Translations under genes and position numbers: made by a program
Shown here: positions 30,712 to 39,895 of the stretch, one piece after another
Position numbering within the stretch: position 1 is the stretch's first letter
Layout of the letters: each line of letters starts with the position of its first letter
Notes under the pieces: generated by a model
The model's input: the letters and a program-made list of their open reading frames with translations, nothing else
What the model was told of the DNA's origin: nothing
Database searches by the model: none
Assembly (NCBI RefSeq): GCF_003182135.1
Contig: NZ_QGTL01000004.1
Span: 186,001 to 250,000, forward strand
Reading direction: 5' to 3'
Origin: Nocardia neocaledoniensis
Lineage (GTDB): Bacteria > Actinomycetota > Actinomycetes > Mycobacteriales > Mycobacteriaceae
Length of the DNA: 64,000 nt

Positions 30712-31733
30712 CCGTGCGGTTGGCGGAACCGTCGGTCCCCTCCCGGCGGTTCCACGGCACGGCCGCCCTGTTCGACCTGTCCCTCAGCGAGAACCCCTTT
30801 CCGCCTTTGCCTTCCGTGGTCGCGGCCGTACGGGACACGCTCGCCTCGGCGAACAGGTATCCGGAATTCCTGCCGGAGCGGCTGCCACGGCTCATCGCCG
30901 AGCGGCTCGGCGTGCTCGCCGACGAGGTGGTGGTCGGCGCCGGGGCCACCGGCGTCGCGATGCAGATCCTGCGTGCGCTTGCCGGCGGCGAGATCGTCAG
31001 CAGCACACCGACGTTCGACGGATATCCGATCATGGCGGAGATGGCGGGAATGCCGCTGGTGTCGGTGCCGCTCGACCCCGCGGGCCAGCAGGACCTGGCC
31101 GCCCTCCGCCGCGCGGTGCACCGGCGGACCGCGCTGGTCGTGCTGTGCCGTCCGCACAACCCGACCGGAACGGTGCTCGACGCGGCGGCGGTGCGCGGCT
31201 TCCTCGCCGCGATTCCGCGGCGGGTGCCGGTGCTGCTCGACGAGGCCTACGCCGAGTTCCTCGACCCGGCCGATCGCCTCGATGTCGACGGACTGCTGCG
31301 TCGGCACGCGAATCTGCTCGTGCTGCGCACCTTTTCGAAGGCGTACGGGCTGGCGGGGTTGCGTATCGGGTATTGCGTGGGACGCGGTGAGCTGATCGCC
31401 AGGGTGCGCGGGCAGCAGCTGCCCTTCGGAACACCCGCTGCGGCGGCCGCGGCCGTCCGGGCCTGCTACGCGGCCGACGACGAACTCCGCGCCAGGGTGG
31501 GCCATATCCGGCGGGAGCGCGAGGAACTGCGCATGTCGCTGCGCGCCTGCTGGATCGACGCTCCCGTCAGCCAGGCCAACTTCCTCTACCTCCCAGGTCC
31601 TGGCGTGGCCACTGCCCTGCGGCGGGCGGGGATCAAGGCCAAGCCCTATCCCGACGGCAGCGCCCGCATCACCGTCGGTGACCCGACCGCCGGGCTCGCC
31701 GTGCACACGGCCCTCGCCGGTCTACGCGGCTGA
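30708..31733 (+). CDS. PLP-dependent class I/II aminotransferase, HisC-like
   Basis: A 341-residue fold-type I aminotransferase. SLSENPFPPLPSVVAAV at the N-terminus, VVVGAGATGVAMQIL, LCRPHNPTGTVL and VLLDEAYAEF are cofactor-pocket motifs. The Schiff-base Lys is K211 in RTFSKAYGLAGLRIGY, and the C-terminal Arg lies in GSARITVGD. It resembles histidinol-phosphate-type aminotransferases but sits in a biosynthetic-looking operon, where it may make or use the 2-oxo acid of the ThDP enzyme, or aminate the product. Its ATG overlaps the KASIII-like stop. Confidence 0.88.
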   Translation: MTVRLAEPSVPSRRFHGTAALFDLSLSENPFPPLPSVVAAVRDTLASANRYPEFLPERLPRLIAERLGVLADEVVVGAGATGVAMQILRALAGGEIVSSTPTFDGYPIMAEMAGMPLVSVPLDPAGQQDLAALRRAVHRRTALVVLCRPHNPTGTVLDAAAVRGFLAAIPRRVPVLLDEAYAEFLDPADRLDVDGLLRRHANLLVLRTFSKAYGLAGLRIGYCVGRGELIARVRGQQLPFGTPAAAAAAVRACYAADDELRARVGHIRREREELRMSLRACWIDAPVSQANFLYLPGPGVATALRRAGIKAKPYPDGSARITVGDPTAGLAVHTALAGLRG

Positions 31734-31755
31734 GGGGACGTGGTTCGATGGCGGG

Positions 31756-32130
31756 ATGACCTGGTGGCGAACCAGCTCGTTCCAGCCGAACCCGGCGCCC
31801 GCGGTCGGCACCGCCAGCCGGACGCTGCTGCGCGTGCGGCTGGGCCGGCGCGACATCGTGGTCCGCCGGACGCGCATCGCGCCCGGCGGCAGCAGTGGGT
31901 GGCACTATCACGACGGCACGCTGTTCGTGCTGGTCACCCGGGGTGTGCTCGACCATCCATACGTGCGACGCGGCCCCGCGGTGTATCCGCGAGGCCACGT
32001 CTTCCGTGAACCGAGTGGACCGGCGAACGCGCACGTCGCCCGCAATCTCGGTGCCACCGAGGTGCGCATCCTGGTCCTCTACCTGAACCCGGCGGGAAGT
32101 CCGCTGTCGCGTCAGGTCTCGGCGCCCTGA
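31756..32130 (+). CDS. Cupin-domain protein
   Basis: A 124-residue single-domain cupin. Motif 1 is the region GGSSGWHYHDGTLFVLVTRG with two His and a downstream Glu-like position, and motif 2 is VFREPSGPANAHVARN. The barrel may bind a metal through HYH. The product is probably a small enzyme or sensor; the substrate is unknown. It follows the aminotransferase by 22 bp and may be a fifth member of that operon. Its stop abuts the convergent gene directly. Confidence 0.8.
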   Translation: MTWWRTSSFQPNPAPAVGTASRTLLRVRLGRRDIVVRRTRIAPGGSSGWHYHDGTLFVLVTRGVLDHPYVRRGPAVYPRGHVFREPSGPANAHVARNLGATEVRILVLYLNPAGSPLSRQVSAP

Positions 32131-32499
32131 TCAGCAGCTGCTGCCTCCACCACAGCTGCTCGAACTCCCACCGCCGCAGCTGCTGCTGCTCGAGCTGCCG
32201 CTGTCGCAGCTGCTCGACGAGCCGCTGTCACCGCCGAACCAGCCACCGCTGTATCCACTGCTGAAGCCACTGTCGGCGTAGGACCAGCTGTTCGAACTCG
32301 ACCCGCGGCGGTGCCGCATCTGCGCCCTGGCCCGCTGTACCTCGGCCGCGCGATGCGCCCGCCTGGTCCGGGCCGCCGGGGTATCGGTGGCCCGGACGAT
32401 CGCGACGATGATCATGACCGGGACCAGGGTCACGATCACCACCCCGACGCCCGCGATGAAGAAGGCGACGATCGTGCCGATCACTTCGGCGATATCCAT
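32131..32499 (-). CDS. Small membrane protein with Ser/Gly/Cys-rich tail (tail family member 1)
   Basis: A 122-residue protein. One or two membrane helices at residues 5-38 are followed by a basic segment (RRAHRAAEVQRARAQMRHRR). The 50-residue tail is almost only Ser, Gly and Cys, ending CGGGSSSSCGGGSSC. Five Cys occur, spaced in small clusters. Similar Gly/Cys tails occur in other poorly known membrane families such as TIGR04222. Function unknown; metal binding, crosslinking or modification of the tail are possible. It is the last of five consecutive small - strand genes. Confidence 0.75.
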   Translation of the reverse strand: MDIAEVIGTIVAFFIAGVGVVIVTLVPVMIIVAIVRATDTPAARTRRAHRAAEVQRARAQMRHRRGSSSNSWSYADSGFSSGYSGGWFGGDSGSSSSCDSGSSSSSSCGGGSSSSCGGGSSC

Positions 32500-32594
32500 G
32501 AAACCTCCCCAGCCGGTTCGACTCTCACGGCCGAAGGTATTCCCGCGCCCTTAACAACCCCTTTCGACCGGCTGGCACCGGTCGCCCCGGTCTG

Positions 32595-32816
32595 TCAGCC
32601 GGGCTGACGGGACGTGGCGGGCGCGGACGAACGCCAGGGCAGGCGGTTCGCGCGGGAGAGATCGCGGAAGGCGTCGGCCGTGACCAGCGCCGCGATCACG
32701 AACAGGGGTATGGCCGCCATGGCCGATTTGTCGATCACCGTCGCGCCGATGACGGCCAGGAGCACCGCCGCCGCGAAGGCCATGATCAGGTCGCCGGATC
32801 CACTGAACAGTTTCAT
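32595..32816 (-). CDS. Small two-helix membrane protein
   Basis: A 73-residue protein with two membrane helices (LIMAFAAAVLLAVIGATVI and AMAAIPLFVIAALVTADAF) and a short basic C-terminus. It lacks the Cys/Gly tail of its neighbours but lies in the same leftward array with gaps of 33-95 bp. Function unknown. Confidence 0.65.
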   Translation of the reverse strand: MKLFSGSGDLIMAFAAAVLLAVIGATVIDKSAMAAIPLFVIAALVTADAFRDLSRANRLPWRSSAPATSRQPG

Positions 32817-32849
32817 GTCACACCCCTGTTCGAGTCCTACCTCAGGCGA

Positions 32850-33188
32850 TCAGCCTCCGCCGCCGCCTCCGCCACCACCGCCGCAGCCGCCACCCCCACC
32901 ACTGCTGCTGCCGCCGCCGCAGCCGCTGGAGCCACCACCGTCACCGCTCGAACCGCCGCCGTCACCGAAACCCCAGCTGGAGGTCGAGCCCGAGGAGCCC
33001 GCGCCCCACCCACCTCCCCCGCCCCGCCTACCGGTGCGCCCGGAGTTCGAGTTCTGGGAGAGCAGGGCGAAGCCCGTGGCGTAGAGCCCGACGGCGACGC
33101 ACAACAGTACGAACCCCAGTATGGGCGCGAACGCGAACGAGATCACCCCCACCACCGTGACGAACAGCCCCAACCCGATAGCCCACAT
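32850..33188 (-). CDS. Small membrane protein with Gly/Ser/Cys-rich tail (member 2)
   Basis: A 112-residue protein. Two membrane helices (residues 2-50) are followed by SQNSNSGRTGRRGGGGG, then a Gly/Ser tail with isolated Cys residues (SGCGGGSSSGGGGGCGGGG) ending in a run of Gly. Composition and plan match the neighbours, although the helices are different in sequence. Function unknown. Confidence 0.7.
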   Translation of the reverse strand: MWAIGLGLFVTVVGVISFAFAPILGFVLLCVAVGLYATGFALLSQNSNSGRTGRRGGGGGWGAGSSGSTSSWGFGDGGGSSGDGGGSSGCGGGSSSGGGGGCGGGGGGGGGG

Positions 33189-33290
33189 ATTTCCCCCTCT
33201 GTCGATACGGCCGTCGGGGCGGATTCCGCCCCCGCGGCCCCCACCCGGCTGCTTTCGGGGTACCCGAGCGTGGTTCAGGTCAAACGACGG

Positions 33291-33590
33291 TCAGCTGCCG
33301 CCGCCGCAGCCGCCACCGCAGCCACCGCCACCGCATCCGCCGCCACCGTCACTGCCGCTGTCGCCGCCGTAGATGTATCCGCCGCCGCCTGCGGCCGCGC
33401 CGCCGGACGCCCACCAGCGGCGATCGGACTTCCTGGCCGTGACCAACTTGTCTTCGCGCCTGATCCGGACCGCGCCTGCGACGGCCACGCCGATGGCGAC
33501 CACGAGGACGGCGATCCCGGCCACGGGCCACAGGTTCGCCACGATGATTCCGACGAGCGCGAGCAGCGCCGCCGAACCGAAATACTTCAT
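33291..33590 (-). CDS. Small membrane protein with Gly/Cys-rich tail (member 3)
   Basis: A 99-residue protein. Two membrane helices (AALLALVGIIVANLWPVAG and VLVVAIGVAVAGAVRI) are followed by a basic stretch (RREDKLVTARKSDRRWW), then a Gly-rich tail with three or four Cys (GGGGCGGGGCGGGCGGGS). The ATG at 33590 sits right before the first helix and has a G-run ribosome site; a longer frame upstream is only a shadow. Function unknown. Confidence 0.7.
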   Translation of the reverse strand: MKYFGSAALLALVGIIVANLWPVAGIAVLVVAIGVAVAGAVRIRREDKLVTARKSDRRWWASGGAAAGGGGYIYGGDSGSDGGGGCGGGGCGGGCGGGS

Positions 33591-33672
33591 GAATCCCCCC
33601 GGCTCAGTTCCTACTTCCGTTGTACCGAAGCAACGGGCCGTGGGCCACCGAATTGTGGAGGAACGGAACCGC

Positions 33673-34080
33673 TCAGTTGGCGGGCGCGCAGGTGTCGCGC
33701 AGCGAGCACCCGCCGCACGAGGAACCGCAGCCACCGACCGGGGCGGGCGGCAGGAGCGGCTCGACCGTGCGGGCCGCGGCATTGGCGCCGGCGCCGAGAG
33801 TGAAGACGGCGATCACGGCCACCGCGACCGCGACACCGAGACCGGCGAAACCGCCAGCGACCAGGGCCACCAGACCACCGGCGAACAGCAGCGCGCCCGC
33901 GCCGACCGAGGTGGGCGCGGCGATGCGATTGGCGATGCGGAAGTTGTCGTCGCTGTGCAGGGCGGCTTCGGTGGTGACACCGAGGAAGCGGTTGCGGGGC
34001 AGTTTGCCGAGCAGTCCGAGCACACCGGTCACGATGGCGACCGCGGCCAGCGCGAACAGCAGGGAAGCGACGACGACCAT
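33673..34080 (-). CDS. SdpI-family membrane protein with Cys-rich tail
   Basis: A 135-residue protein with three membrane helices. PRNRFLGVTTEAALHSDDNF and RIANRIAAPT are the SdpI/YhfL signature (NxxxGxRT...SDxxW-like). SdpI proteins act as immunity or signalling receptors for peptide toxins in Bacillus; a similar role here is only a possibility. After the last helix the C-terminus is Cys-rich (VGGCGSSCGGCSLRDTC, six Cys in all), matching the tails of the three genes downstream. It is first in the leftward array. Confidence 0.8.
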   Translation of the reverse strand: MVVVASLLFALAAVAIVTGVLGLLGKLPRNRFLGVTTEAALHSDDNFRIANRIAAPTSVGAGALLFAGGLVALVAGGFAGLGVAVAVAVIAVFTLGAGANAAARTVEPLLPPAPVGGCGSSCGGCSLRDTCAPAN

Positions 34081-34260
34081 TCTTGCAGGCTAGCGCACCC
34101 GCGCCGGGCCCCGATCGCGCGCTCCCCGCGAAGGTGACCGCCCACACAGCGGCGTAGCGGCGCGCCGCCCGGTCTCGGCCCGTGGAAATCGGCTGGCACC
34201 GACGTTCTACCCTGTTAGACGATGTTTACCGGGGATCGGCGAGAACAAGAAGGCAGGACC

Positions 34261-37104
34261 GTGCAGGACACTCGTGCAACCGAGAGTGACGTACCTCAGC
34301 ACCGGTACAACGCCGAGCTGGCTGGGCGGATCGAACGACGCTGGCAGCAGAACTGGGCCGAGCGTGGCACCTTCCACGCGCCCAACCCGGTCGGGCCGCT
34401 CGCCGGTGACACGCCGGCCGACAAGCTGTTCATCCAGGACATGTTCCCGTTCCCCTCGGGCGCAGGCCTGCACGTCGGCCACCCGCTGGGCTACATCGCC
34501 ACCGATGTCTTCGGCCGCTACCACCGCATGCGCGGGCGCAACGTGCTGCACGCGCTGGGCTACGACGCGTTCGGCCTGCCCGCCGAGCAGTATGCCGTGG
34601 CGACCGGCGCGCATCCCCGGGTGACCACCGAGTCCAACATCGCGACGATGCAGCGTCAGCTGGACCGGCTGGGCCTCGGCCACGACTCGCGGCGTTCCTT
34701 CGCCACCACCGATCCCGAGTACTACCGCTGGACGCAGTGGATCTTCCTGCGCATCTACAACGCCTGGTACGACCAGGAGGCAGGCCGGGCCCGCCCGATC
34801 GCCGAGCTGGAGGAGCAGTTCGCGACCGGTGCGCGCGCCGTCCCCGAGGGGGACTGGAACAGCATGAGCGGCGCCGAGCGCGGCGCGCTGCTGGACTCGT
34901 ATCGCCTGGTGTACCAGTCGGATTCGATCGTCAACTGGTGCCCGGGTCTGGGCACCGTGCTGTCCAACGAAGAGGTCACCGCCGACGGCCGCAGCGAGCG
35001 CGGGAACTTCCCGGTGTTCCGTAAGCGCATGTGGCAGTGGATGATGCGGATCACCGCCTACGCCGATCGCCTGGTCGACGACCTGGACGAGCTGGACTGG
35101 CCGGACAACGTGAAGTCCATGCAGCGCAACTGGATCGGCCGCTCGCGCGGCGCGCAGGTGCGCTTCGAGGCCGACGGCGAGACGCTCGAGGTGTTCACCA
35201 CCCGTCCCGACACCCTGTTCGGCGCCACCTACGTGGTGCTGGCACCGGAGCACGAGCTGGTCGACAAGCTGACCGCGACGGTCTGGCCGGACGGCACCGA
35301 GCCGGGCTGGACCAACGGCGGCGCCGCCACGCCCGCGCAAGCCGTCGCGGCGTACCGTGAGTCGATCGCGGCCAAGTCGGATCTGGAGCGGCAGGAGAAC
35401 AAGGAGAAGACCGGCGTCTTCCTGGGCTCCTATGCCACCAACCCGGCCAACGGCAAGCAGGTGCCGATCTTCATCGCCGACTACGTGCTGAGCGGGTACG
35501 GCACCGGCGCGATCATGGCCGTGCCCGGCCACGACGGCCGCGACTGGGACTTCGCCACCGCGCTCGGCCTGCCGATCGTCGAGGTGATCTCCGGCGGCGA
35601 CATCACCGAGGGCGCCTGGTCCGGTGACGGCGAACTGGTGAATTCCGACTTCCTGAACGGACTTTCGGTCGACGAGGCCAAAGCCGTGATGATCGGGCAC
35701 CTGGAGGCCGACGGCCACGGCACCGGCAAGGTCCAGTACAAGCTGCGCGACTGGCTGTTCGCGCGGCAGCGGTACTGGGGCGAGCCGTTCCCGATCGTCT
35801 ACGACGAGCAGGGTGTCGCGCACGCGCTGCCGGAATCCATGCTGCCCGTGGAACTTCCGGAGATGGAGGACTTCGCGCCGGTCACCTTCGACCCGGACGA
35901 CGCGAATTCCGAGCCGTCCCCGCCGCTGGCCAAGGCCACCGACTGGGTCACCGTGGAACTGGATCTGGGCGACGGTCCCAAGAAGTACCGCCGCGACACC
36001 AACGTCATGCCCAACTGGGCGGGCAGCTCCTGGTACCAGCTGCGCTACGCCGACCCCACCAACACCGAGGCGTTCTGCGCCCCGGAGAACGAGCAGTACT
36101 GGCTGGGTCCGCGCACCGCCGAGCACGGCCCGAACGATCCGGGCGGCGTCGATCTGTACGTGGGCGGCGTGGAGCACGCGGTGCTGCACCTGCTGTACGC
36201 GCGCTTCTGGCAGAAGGTGCTGTTCGACCTGGGTGACGTGACCGGCAGCGAGCCCTACCGGCGCCTGTTCAACCAGGGCTACGTGCAGGGCTACGCCTAC
36301 ACCGACGCGCGTGGCGCCTATGTGCCCGCCGCCGAGGTGGTCGAGCGCGACGACAAGTTCTTCTGGACCGGCGCCGACGGCGTCGAGATCGAGGTCAACC
36401 AGGAGTACGGCAAGATCGGCAAGTCGCTGAAGAACGCCATCTCGCCCGACGAGATGTGCGATCTGTACGGCGCCGACACCTTCCGCTTCTACGAGATGTC
36501 GATGGGTCCGCTGGACACCTCGCGGCCGTGGGCGACCAAGGACGTCGTCGGCGCGCACCGGTTCCTGCAGCGGGTGTGGCGCCTGGCGATCGACGAGGAG
36601 ACCGGCGCGGTGAAGGCCACCGACGCCGCGCCCTCCGACGAGACCCTGCGCCTGGTGCACCGCACCATCGCCGGCGTCGACGAGGATCTGGCCGCGCTGC
36701 GCGACAACACCGCGGGCGCCAAGCTGATCGAGCTGACCAACCACCTCACCAAGAACTACCCCGACGGCGCCCCGCGTGCCGCCGTGGAACCCCTGGTGCT
36801 GATGCTGGCCCCGCTCGCCCCGCACATCGCCGAGGAACTGTGGGAACGCCTGGGCCACACCACGTCCCTGGCCCACGGCCCCTTCCCCACCGCCGACCCC
36901 GCCCTGCTGGTCGCCGACTCGGTGGAGTACCCGATCCAGGTGAAGGGCAAGGTCCGCAGCCGCATCCAGGTCCCCGCCGACGCCGACCCCGCCACCATCG
37001 AGGCCGCCGCCCTGGCCGACGAGAAGATCGTCGCCCTCCTCGAGGGCGCCGCTCCCCGCAAGGTCATCGTCGTCCCGGGCAAGATGGTAAACATCGTCCC
37101 GTAA
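34261..37104 (+). CDS. leuS: Leucyl-tRNA synthetase
   Basis: A 947-residue class Ia synthetase that charges tRNA-Leu. HIGH is [13 protein letters not shown] is KIGKSLKN, and the editing domain (CP1) lies between, with [20 protein letters not shown] and the [16 protein letters not shown] motif. The C-terminal anticodon-binding domain ends [10 protein letters not shown]. The family start [15 protein letters not shown] is near the N-terminus. I prefer the GTG at 34261 (GGCAGGA upstream); the ATG at 34222 would add 13 residues. It stands alone and ends at a strong hairpin. Confidence 0.96.
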   Translation: MQDTRATESDVPQHRYNAELAGRIERRWQQNWAERGTFHAPNPVGPLAGDTPADKLFIQDMFPFPSGAGLHVGHPLGYIATDVFGRYHRMRGRNVLHALGYDAFGLPAEQYAVATGAHPRVTTESNIATMQRQLDRLGLGHDSRRSFATTDPEYYRWTQWIFLRIYNAWYDQEAGRARPIAELEEQFATGARAVPEGDWNSMSGAERGALLDSYRLVYQSDSIVNWCPGLGTVLSNEEVTADGRSERGNFPVFRKRMWQWMMRITAYADRLVDDLDELDWPDNVKSMQRNWIGRSRGAQVRFEADGETLEVFTTRPDTLFGATYVVLAPEHELVDKLTATVWPDGTEPGWTNGGAATPAQAVAAYRESIAAKSDLERQENKEKTGVFLGSYATNPANGKQVPIFIADYVLSGYGTGAIMAVPGHDGRDWDFATALGLPIVEVISGGDITEGAWSGDGELVNSDFLNGLSVDEAKAVMIGHLEADGHGTGKVQYKLRDWLFARQRYWGEPFPIVYDEQGVAHALPESMLPVELPEMEDFAPVTFDPDDANSEPSPPLAKATDWVTVELDLGDGPKKYRRDTNVMPNWAGSSWYQLRYADPTNTEAFCAPENEQYWLGPRTAEHGPNDPGGVDLYVGGVEHAVLHLLYARFWQKVLFDLGDVTGSEPYRRLFNQGYVQGYAYTDARGAYVPAAEVVERDDKFFWTGADGVEIEVNQEYGKIGKSLKNAISPDEMCDLYGADTFRFYEMSMGPLDTSRPWATKDVVGAHRFLQRVWRLAIDEETGAVKATDAAPSDETLRLVHRTIAGVDEDLAALRDNTAGAKLIELTNHLTKNYPDGAPRAAVEPLVLMLAPLAPHIAEELWERLGHTTSLAHGPFPTADPALLVADSVEYPIQVKGKVRSRIQVPADADPATIEAAALADEKIVALLEGAAPRKVIVVPGKMVNIVP

Positions 37105-37118
37105 CGGATCAGTCGACC

Positions 37119-37152
37119 GCCGCGCTGTGAGGTTCACGCCCTACAGCGCGGC
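37119..37152. terminator. Hairpin terminator between leuS and the Abi-like gene
   Basis: GCCGCGCTGT (37119-37128) pairs perfectly with ACAGCGCGGC (37143-37152) across a 14-nt loop. It serves both convergent genes. Confidence 0.75.
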
Positions 37153-37161
37153 GCCGTCTGT

Positions 37162-37852
37162 TCAGTTGACGGGCGGCCGGGGCACCACTGGTTTGCCCCG
37201 ATAGACCTGACTCAGCCTCTCCCTCGCGTGAATCCACGCGGCGGCATCGGGCGAGATCCAACCGGCCAGGTCGACGGCATCAGCAACGACCTCATCCATG
37301 TTCCGCTGATGCAGCGGTTCGTGATGCGCCGCGCGATTGCGCACGAACAGCAATCGCTGCATCCGTTGCTCCACGCACCGACGCCGCGTCGTGATGTCCG
37401 GGTGGGCCGAAGGGAAAAGCGCGATGCAGTGCGGGCGTCCACAACAGGGTCAAGTACCTGGATGCCGTGAGATAGCGCCAGAAGCCGAAGGAGAGCTCGG
37501 CAATGACCTTTCCGTGAATCTCACCGGAGGTGCGCGTGCCTGCTCTCGCGCGGGCAACCTGAAGATCGGCTTGCCCGCGCGTATCCAGCCGCACAGTGTC
37601 GAACCAGGTGTCCTTGCCATATCGCCGCCTCGACCAGTCGCGGAGAGCCTGGTCGATCGCATTGCGGGAGACGACCTCGGTCATCGCTATCAGCGAGAGT
37701 GCGGAGCCTGCCGCATCGGTGTTCCAGTCGTAGAGGCCGAGGGCATCGGTCAGCTGACTGTTCGCCGCCTGCAGATACGAGGCCAACCGCTGATGTGTCA
37801 GCAGATCGGCGATCGCGTCCTCGCTCCATGCTGACGTGGACGGGCTTGACAT
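37162..37852 (-). pseudogene. Abi-like (HEPN-fold) protein gene, frameshifted
   Basis: The first part (from 37852) encodes an Abi_2/AbiD-F-type protein: LLTHQRLASYLQAANS, LYDWNTDAAGSALS, VVSRNAIDQALRDWSRRRYG and FGFWRYLTASRYLTLLWTP. Near 37415 the frame shifts: the expected continuation HPDITTRRRC, then QRMQRLLFVRNRAAHHEPLH, is in another frame that runs to 37162. One extra base in the TTTTCCCTTCGGCCC stretch explains it. The RNxxxHH-like motif is the HEPN RNase signature, so the break removes the likely active site from the product. A sequencing error could also explain it. Abi proteins abort phage infection. Confidence 0.75.
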
Positions 37853-38009
37853 GCGGCGATACCCCCCTACACTTGTTGGCGAAGGCCCCGGAACGATCAC
37901 TGACTCGGTCACATCGCCGGGGCTACGCCATTTTCTGGCCCCCCTTGAGCAGCGGTAGCGATCATAGCTCAAAGCTATTGCCTGCGTGGCAAACCCGGGT
38001 GTCGGCTGG

Positions 38010-38822
38010 TCAGGCCCGGACCTCGAGGACGTCGTTCAGGGTGACGAGGGAGAGGTTGCGGTCGCGGATGATGTCGACCAGCTGGCCGTAGCAGTGGGTG
38101 ACCGGGGGGAAGTTGGCGTGGCCGATGATGATCTTCTGGGCGGCGAAATACTTTCGCGCGCATTCCATCAGGTATTCCTCGGTGATCAGGCCGGAGTCGG
38201 AGAGGGAGCCTTCCCACATGGTCGGGACGGTGTAGCCGAGGTCGGCGGCGACGCGGTCGACGGTGGCGTTGTGGTAGCCGAAGGGTGGGCGGTAGAACGG
38301 GGTGCCGTCGACGCCGAAGGTGTTGCGCAGGAAGGCTTTCGTGCGGCCGAGCTGGTCGGCGATGCCACTCGCGCCGAGCTTGGTGAGGGCGGGGTGGTCC
38401 CAGGTGTGGTTGCCGAGCTGGATCTGGCCCGAATCGACGAGGGGGCGCAGGGCGTCGCGGTGGATCGTCCACGACTCGTAGTACCCGGTGACGAAGAAGG
38501 TGAAGCGGGCGCCGGTGTCCTTCGCCCACCGCACGTAGGCGCCGACGACCTCGGGGCTGGCGCCGTCGTCGACGGTGAGCGCCATGCTGGTGCCTGGACC
38601 GGGCAGCGCGGTGATCGTCTCGGCCGCGATCACCGACTTCGGCCCGCCGGGCGGCGGCGGGAGCAGCGGCGCGACCGGGGCCGGAGCGGGGGCGGGCGCG
38701 GGCGCGGGCGGAGTGGGGATCTCGCCGGCCGATCCCGCCGTCTCGCCCTCCGCGGTCGCGCACCCGGTCAGCGCCACCGCGCCGCCCGCGGCGAGCAAGG
38801 CCAGCATTCGACGTCTGTCCAC
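38010..38822 (-). CDS. Polysaccharide deacetylase-family lipoprotein
   Basis: A 270-residue protein. A signal peptide with a clean lipobox (MDRRRMLALLAAGGAVALTGC) is followed by a Pro/Ala linker ([15 protein letters not shown]) and a NodB-type CE4 domain: MALTVDDG in place of the usual FTFDDG, metal-binding HTWDHP, and the PFYRPPFGYHN motif. It probably deacetylates peptidoglycan or another polymer outside the membrane. The GTG at 38822 has GAGGGG 7 nt upstream and puts the signal peptide at the N-terminus; the ATG at 38858 is possible. Confidence 0.88.
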   Translation of the reverse strand: MDRRRMLALLAAGGAVALTGCATAEGETAGSAGEIPTPPAPAPAPAPAPVAPLLPPPPGGPKSVIAAETITALPGPGTSMALTVDDGASPEVVGAYVRWAKDTGARFTFFVTGYYESWTIHRDALRPLVDSGQIQLGNHTWDHPALTKLGASGIADQLGRTKAFLRNTFGVDGTPFYRPPFGYHNATVDRVAADLGYTVPTMWEGSLSDSGLITEEYLMECARKYFAAQKIIIGHANFPPVTHCYGQLVDIIRDRNLSLVTLNDVLEVRA

Positions 38823-39205
38823 GGACGAACCCCTCTTCGACGGGTGCACCTGCGCCATCCGACCAGGGCACGGATCAAAACAGCGGGACCGTACCCACCG
38901 AATCCGTCGACCAGCTGAACCGGCGGGCACGCGTGCGCGAACACCGCGACGTTCGCACGACGGCGACCATACCGAACAGATCGCCGCGGGCACCCGCCTC
39001 GGCGGACAGTCACAGCGTCTGGCGCACACGACCGTGACGCCGACACTGCGCGTTGCCGCGGTCGCATCTCCGCCGGGGTCTCGAGCGGCTACTCAGCGCG
39101 CGGGACACGGTCGGCCCAGGGGCCGAGGCTCAGGCCGAAATCCAGGAGCGCGCCGGTCGCATCCGACGTCGACGGCTGCCTCGCCGCCGTCGGCTCCGAC
39201 GAGCC
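38823..39205. other. 383-bp region with no recognised gene
   Basis: Both strands lack a frame with protein-like composition and a start with ribosome site. It holds the promoter of the deacetylase gene and the downstream flank of the SDR gene. I see no RNA gene or clear hairpin. Confidence 0.5.
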
Positions 39206-39895
39206 TCAGCGCGGCCTCAGCACGATCTCGGTCGGGTGACCGTCACGCGGGGTGTCGACGGCGGCGCGCACCGCACCGGCCACCGTCTCCGCGGTCAGGA
39301 ATTCCTCCGGGCGGTACTCGCGGCCCTCGTCGGCGACGATCGCGCGCTGCATGTCGGTATCGATGCGGCCGGGGAAGATCGAGGTGACGCGCAGGGCCGG
39401 TTCCTCGAGGCGCAGCGCGTCGGCGAAGGCGCGCAGGCCGAACTTGCTCGCCGCGTACGAACCCCAGCCCGCGTTGGCGCGCAGGCCCGCTCCCGAATTG
39501 ATCAGCACCACATGACCGTTCGCGGCGCGCAGGGCGGGCAGCAGGATTTTGGTGAGTTCGGCGACGGCGATCAGGTTGACCTCGAGCGTGGTGCGCCACT
39601 GGTCCACCGAGGACTCCGCGACGGTGCCGAGGTCGGCCACTCCCGCGTTGTGGACGAGCACGTCGAGCCGCTCGATCGATTCCGCCGCCGCGGCGACGGC
39701 CGGATAGTCGGTGAGGGCGACCGGCCACCCGGTGGCACCGGGCAGTTCGGCCAGGATCGGAGCGAGGGCATCGGCGGAACGCGCGCCGAGCAGTAGGTCG
39801 TGGGTCGGCGCGAGCTCACGGGCGATCGCCGCGCCGAGTCCACGGCTGGCGCCGGTGATCAAGGCGGTCGGGGCGGGAGTACTGGTCACCGTCAT
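39206..39895 (-). CDS. Short-chain dehydrogenase/reductase
   Basis: A 229-residue classical SDR. The cofactor motif is TGASRGLGAAIA, the NAG motif is VLVHNAGVAD, the catalytic Ser is in VLINSGAG, and the active-site YxxxK is YAASK. The C-terminal region (SIFPGRIDTDMQRAIVADE) forms the substrate loop. R in GAR after the second strand suggests NADPH preference. The substrate is unknown. A 60-codon frame directly upstream overlaps its ATG. Confidence 0.92.
   Translation of the reverse strand: MTVTSTPAPTALITGASRGLGAAIARELAPTHDLLLGARSADALAPILAELPGATGWPVALTDYPAVAAAAESIERLDVLVHNAGVADLGTVAESSVDQWRTTLEVNLIAVAELTKILLPALRAANGHVVLINSGAGLRANAGWGSYAASKFGLRAFADALRLEEPALRVTSIFPGRIDTDMQRAIVADEGREYRPEEFLTAETVAGAVRAAVDTPRDGHPTEIVLRPR

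Noticed and set aside
37292-37415. C-terminal part of the first Abi-like frame
   Set aside because: After the frameshift this frame encodes Arg/Ala/Ser-rich junk (HHDAASVRGATD...), while another frame restores the family sequence.
38823-39205. Frames between the deacetylase and SDR genes
   Set aside because: All are Arg/Pro/Thr-rich shadows without start signals or protein-like pattern.
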